Origin: Begonia masoniana
Taxonomy: Eukaryota; Streptophyta; Magnoliopsida; Cucurbitales; Begoniaceae
Direction of reading: 5' to 3'
NCBI GenBank assembly: GCA_022432975.1
Contig: CM039503.1
Coordinates: forward strand, 41,956,869 to 42,020,868
Length of the DNA: 64,000 nucleotides
In this document: piece after piece, positions 60,032 to 64,000 of the stretch
Position numbering within the stretch: the first letter of the stretch is position 1
Layout of the letters: every line of letters begins with the position of its first letter
Program-made: the position numbers and the translations under genes
Notes under the pieces: generated by a model
The model's input: only the letters and a program-made list of their open reading frames with translations
Told to the model about the DNA's origin: nothing
Database searches by the model: none

Positions 60032-60175
60032 CTTGAGATTCCTAAGCAATAATAGAAACACATCTTAACATAATGACATCACTAGAATCGTAAACACTTA
60101 CAGTTGTTGGAGAGTACTCAGGTGGCAATCTGTGCTGGAAGGCAGTCTACAGAACCGATTTTAGAACCTGGTTTA

Positions 60176-60187
60176 GCTTTGATACCA
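60176..60187 (-). other. Primer-binding site of E, variant
   Basis: The minus strand reads TGGTATCAAAGC, one base different from the TGGTATCAGAGC used by B, D and F. Confidence 0.85.
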
Positions 60188-60191
60188 TAAT

Positions 60192-63100
60192 TGTAACGAC
60201 CCGAGGAGGACCGTCACGAAATTCTTGACCTTACTTAAACTTAAATTCATTTTTGTACTCTTTTTTTTTTTGAATACGTAACTTTAATGAAGTGCATAGC
60301 ATCTGCCGGCGAGCCATGCAAGCACTTCAGCCAATCGCTAAACGACAAGCTTAGAGTTCACATCTTCCGGTGAGCATGAGCTTAACACGTGACCCATTAA
60401 AACTCGCTCGGTGATGGACATCTACCGGTGGACACGTGACTCTCTCGTGCTTCATTAAATTTACTCGTGTGATATACTTCTTCCGGTAGAGAATTACACT
60501 ACCTCTACCGGTCACTAGACGACAAAATAGCGTTTTCTTCTTCCGATGACGTCAGCCGGGAGACAACATTTTCCTCTTCCGATGACGTCAGCCGGAAGGC
60601 AAACCCATACAACTTGCATCACATTTCTCCTGCCGATGACGTCAGCCGGAAGACAACAATTCTCCTCTTCCGATGACGTCAGCCGGGAGACAACCATCCT
60701 TCCCCTTCCGATGACGTCAGCCGGAAGGCAAACTCATACAACTTCTATCACACTTCTCCGCCGATGACGTCAAGCCGGAAGACAACAATTCTCCTCTTCC
60801 GATGACGTCAGCCGGAAGACAACCATCCTTCCCCTTCCGATGACGTCAGCCGGAAGGCCAAACCCATACAACTTCTATCACACTTCTCCTGCCGATGACG
60901 TCAGCGGAAGACAACAATTCTCCTCTTCCGATGACGTCAGCCGGAAGACAACCATCTTTCCCCTTCCGATGACGTCAGCCGGAAGGCAAACTCATACAAC
61001 TTCTATCACACTTCTCCTGCCGATGACGTCAGCCGGAAGACAACAATTCTCCTCTTCCGATGACGTCAGCCGGAAGGCAAACTCATACAACTTCTATCAC
61101 ACTTCTCCTGCCGATGACGTCAGCCGGAAGGCAAACTCATACAACTTCTATCACACTTCTCCTGCCGATGACGTCAGCCGGAAGGCAAACTCATACAACT
61201 TCTATCACACTTCTCCTGCCGATGACGTCAGCCGGAAGACAACAATTCTCCTCTTCCGATGACGTCAGCCGGAAGGCAAACTCATACAACTTCTATCACA
61301 CTTCTCCTGCCGATGACGTCAGCCGGAAGGCAAACTCATACAACTTCTATCACACTTCTCCTGCCGATGACGTCAGCCGGAAGGCAAACTCATACAACTT
61401 CTATCACACTTCTCCTGCCGATGACGTCAGCCGGAAGGCAAACTCATACAACTTCTATCACACTTCTCCTGCCGATGACGTCAGCCGGAAGGCAAACTCA
61501 TACAACTTCTATCACACTTCTCCTGCCGATGACGTCAGCCGGAAGGCAAACTCATACAACTTCTATCACACTTCTCCTGCCGATGACGTCAGCCGGAAGG
61601 CAAACTCATACAACTTCTATCACACTTCTCCTGCCGATGACGTCAGCCGGAAGGCAAACTCATACAACTTCTATCACACTTCTCCTGCCGATGACGTCAG
61701 CCGGAAGGCAAACTCATACAACTTCTATCACACTTCTCCTGCCGATGACGTCAGCCGGAAGGCAAACTCATACAACTTCTATCACACTTCTCCTGCCGAT
61801 GACGTCAGCCGGAAGGCAAACTCATACAACTTCTATCACACTTCTCCTGCCGATGACGTCAGCCGGAAGGCAAACTCATACAACTTCTATCACACTTCTC
61901 CTGCCGATGACGTCAGCCGGAAGGCAAACTCATACAACTTCTATCACACTTCTCCTGCCGATGACGTCAGCCGGAAGGCAAACTCATACAACTTCTATCA
62001 CACTTCTCCTGCCGATGACGTCAGCCGGAAGGCAAACTCATACAACTTCTATCACACTTCTCCTGCCGATGACGTCAGCCGGAAGGCAAACTCATACAAC
62101 TTCTATCACACTTCTCCTGCCGATGACGTCAGCCGGAAGGCAAACTCATACAACTTCTATCACACTTCTCCTGCCGATGACGTCAGCCGGAAGGCAAACT
62201 CATACAACTTCTATCACACTTCTCCTGCCGATGACGTCAGCCGGAAGGCAAACTCATACAACTTCTATCACACTTCTCCTGCCGATGACGTCAGCCGGAA
62301 GGCAAACTCATACAACTTCTATCACACTTCTCCTGCCGATGACGTCAGCCGGAAGACAACAATTCTCCTCTTCCGATGACGTCAGCCGGAAGGCAAACTC
62401 ATACAACTTCTATCACACTTCTCCTGCCGATGACGTCAGCCGGAAGACAACAATTCTCCTCTTCCGATGACGTCAGCCGGAAGGCAAACTCATACAACTT
62501 CTATCACACTTCTCCTGCCGATGACGTCAGCCGGAAGGCAAACTCATACAACTTCTATCACACTTCTCCTGCCGATGACGTCAGCCGGAAGACAACAATT
62601 CTCCTCTTCCGATGACGTCAGCCGGAAGACAACAATTCTCCTCTTCCGATGACGTCAGCCGGAAGACAACAATTCTCCTCTTCCGATGACGTCAGCCGGA
62701 AGACAACAATTCTCCTCTTCCGATGACGTCAGCCGGAAGACAACAATTCTCCTCTTCCGATGACGTCAGCCGGAAGGCAAACTCATACAACTTCTATCAC
62801 ACTTCTCCTGCCGATGACGTCAGCCGGAAGGCAAACTCATACAACTTCTATCACACTTCTCCTGCCGATGACGTCAGCCGGAAGACAACAATTCTCCTCT
62901 TCCGATGACGTCAGCCGGAAGACAACAATTCTCCTCTTCCGATGACGTCAGCCGGAAGACAACAATTCTCCTCTTCCGATGACGTCAGCCGGAAGGCAAA
63001 CTCATACAACTTCTATCACACTTCTCCTGCCGATGACGTCAGCCGGAAGGCAAACTCATACAACTTCTATCACACTTCTCCTGCCGATGACGTCAGCCGG

Positions 63101-64000
63101 AAGGCAAACTCATACAACTTCTATCACACTTCTCCTGCCGATGACGTCAGCCGGAAGGCAAACTCATACAACTTCTATCACACTTCTCCTGCCGATGACG
63201 TCAGCCGGAAGACAACAATTCTCCTCTTCCGATGACGTCAGCCGGAAGGCAAACTCATACAACTTCTATCACACTTCTCCTGCCGATGACGTCAGCCGGA
63301 AGGCAAACTCATACAACTTCTATCACACTTCTCCTGCCGATGACGTCAGCCGGAAGGCAAACTCATACAACTTCTATCACACTTCTCCTGCCGATGACGT
63401 CAGCCGGAAGGCAAACTCATACAACTTCTATCACACTTCTCCTGCCGATGACGTCAGCCGGAAGGCAAACTCATACAACTTCTATCACACTTCTCCTGCC
63501 GATGACGTCAGCCGGAAGACAACAATTCTCCTCTTCCGATGACGTCAGCCGGAAGGCAAACTCATACAACTTCTATCACACTTCTCCTGCCGATGACGTC
63601 AGCCGGAAGACAACAATTCTCCTCTTCCGATGACGTCAGCCGGAAGACAACAATTCTCCTCTTCCGATGACGTCAGCCGGAAGACAACAATTCTCCTCTT
63701 CCGATGACGTCAGCCGGAAGGCAAACTCATACAACTTCTATCACACTTCTCCTGCCGATGACGTCAGCCGGAAGGCAAACTCATACAACTTCTATCACAC
63801 TTCTCCTGCCGATGACGTCAGCCGGAAGGCAAACTCATACAACTTCTATCACACTTCTCCTGCCGATGACGTCAGCCGGAAGACAACAATTCTCCTCTTC
63901 CGATGACGTCAGCCGGAAGGCAAACTCATACAACTTCTATCACACTTCTCCTGCCGATGACGTCAGCCGGAAGACAACAATTCTCCTCTTCCGATGACGT
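60192..64000 (-). repeat. Element E 5' LTR, visible part (3809 bp)
   Basis: Begins TGTAACGACCCG on the plus strand, as does 50461, and matches it closely for about 350 bp before the array. The promoter, leader and mini-exon seen at 54860-55410 in the other LTR would lie beyond the window. Confidence 0.93.
60540..64000. repeat. TGACGTCA palindrome array, mostly 54-bp period, E 5' LTR
   Basis: The main 54-bp unit begins GATGACGTCAGCCGGAAGGC and ends ACTTCTCCTGCC. About 20 such units follow in a row from 61256 to 62340. Single or short runs of the 37-bp unit interrupt the rest. The array continues past the window end. Open frames through it on the plus strand are repeat readings, not genes. Confidence 0.97.

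Larger units (their letters stand above)
50461..64000 (-). mobile_element. Element E: apparently intact Ty3/gypsy chromovirus with palindrome-array LTRs, right end outside window
   Basis: On the minus strand the order is 5' LTR (from beyond 64000 down to 60192), primer site, intact gag-pol, purine tract and 3' LTR (55568-50461). The LTR ends next to the arrays (50461-50760 and 60192-60490) are nearly identical, so insertion is recent. It sits in the 3' LTR of element F. The left flank ATATC (50456-50460) should recur after the right LTR. The chromodomain-like C-terminus and general layout fit the Del/Tekay side of the chromoviruses; that clade call is from memory of the family and not tested. 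Confidence 0.92.

Noticed and set aside
60546..63997. Series of open frames up to 439 codons in the E LTR array
   Set aside because: Translations of 37- and 54-bp repeats in shifting frames; no conserved start or domain.

Overview
The whole 64 kb is plant (most likely eudicot) heterochromatin made of nested Ty3/gypsy LTR retrotransposons of the chromovirus type. I found no host gene, tRNA, rRNA or bacterial feature. The basis is gag with CCHC knuckles, then PR, RT, RNase H and integrase in one polyprotein, a C-terminal chromodomain-like segment, LTRs bounded by TG...CA, primer sites matching the 3' end of initiator tRNA-Met (TGGTATCAGAGC), purine tracts before the 3' LTRs and 5-bp target duplications. 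The species cannot be read from the sequence.

Layout, with my own labels. F (+, 41479-50460) is the oldest layer. G (-, 34758-41478) sits in F's 5' LTR and E (-, 50461 to beyond 64000) in F's 3' LTR. A (+, from before base 1 to 34757) is inserted in the 3' end of G's pol. A is itself broken by four insertions: solo LTR S1 (-, 382-3442, in gag), complete element B (+, 3540-13504, in the zinc knuckle), solo LTR S2 (+, 13812-16344, in protease) and complete element D (+, 18866-31427, in integrase). The four insertions into A have exact 5-bp duplications (TTTGT, TAGAT, GCAGC, CTTTT), and A's polyprotein similarity resumes after each one.

Coding state. Only E has an intact gag-pol (55580-60031, 1483 codons, all catalytic motifs present). 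D has a nearly intact gag but no pol; about 1 kb of unrecognised DNA takes its place, as in gag-only non-autonomous elements. A, B, F and G carry nonsense codons; A, B and G also have frameshifts, and F has lost catalytic residues.

The most unusual material is in the LTRs. (1) Six families have the same apparent splice layout: a donor after a pyrimidine-rich leader, a 45-48 bp mini-exon ending AG|GTAAGT and, in most, a later acceptor. (2) D's LTRs hold 24-bp minisatellites of 147 and 94 units. (3) E's LTRs hold large arrays of the palindrome TGACGTCA, on a 37-bp period in one LTR and mostly a 54-bp period in the other. (4) Several families carry different short palindromes (CGATCG, GCAGCGATC, GTCGAC) amplified at the same place near the LTR 3' end.
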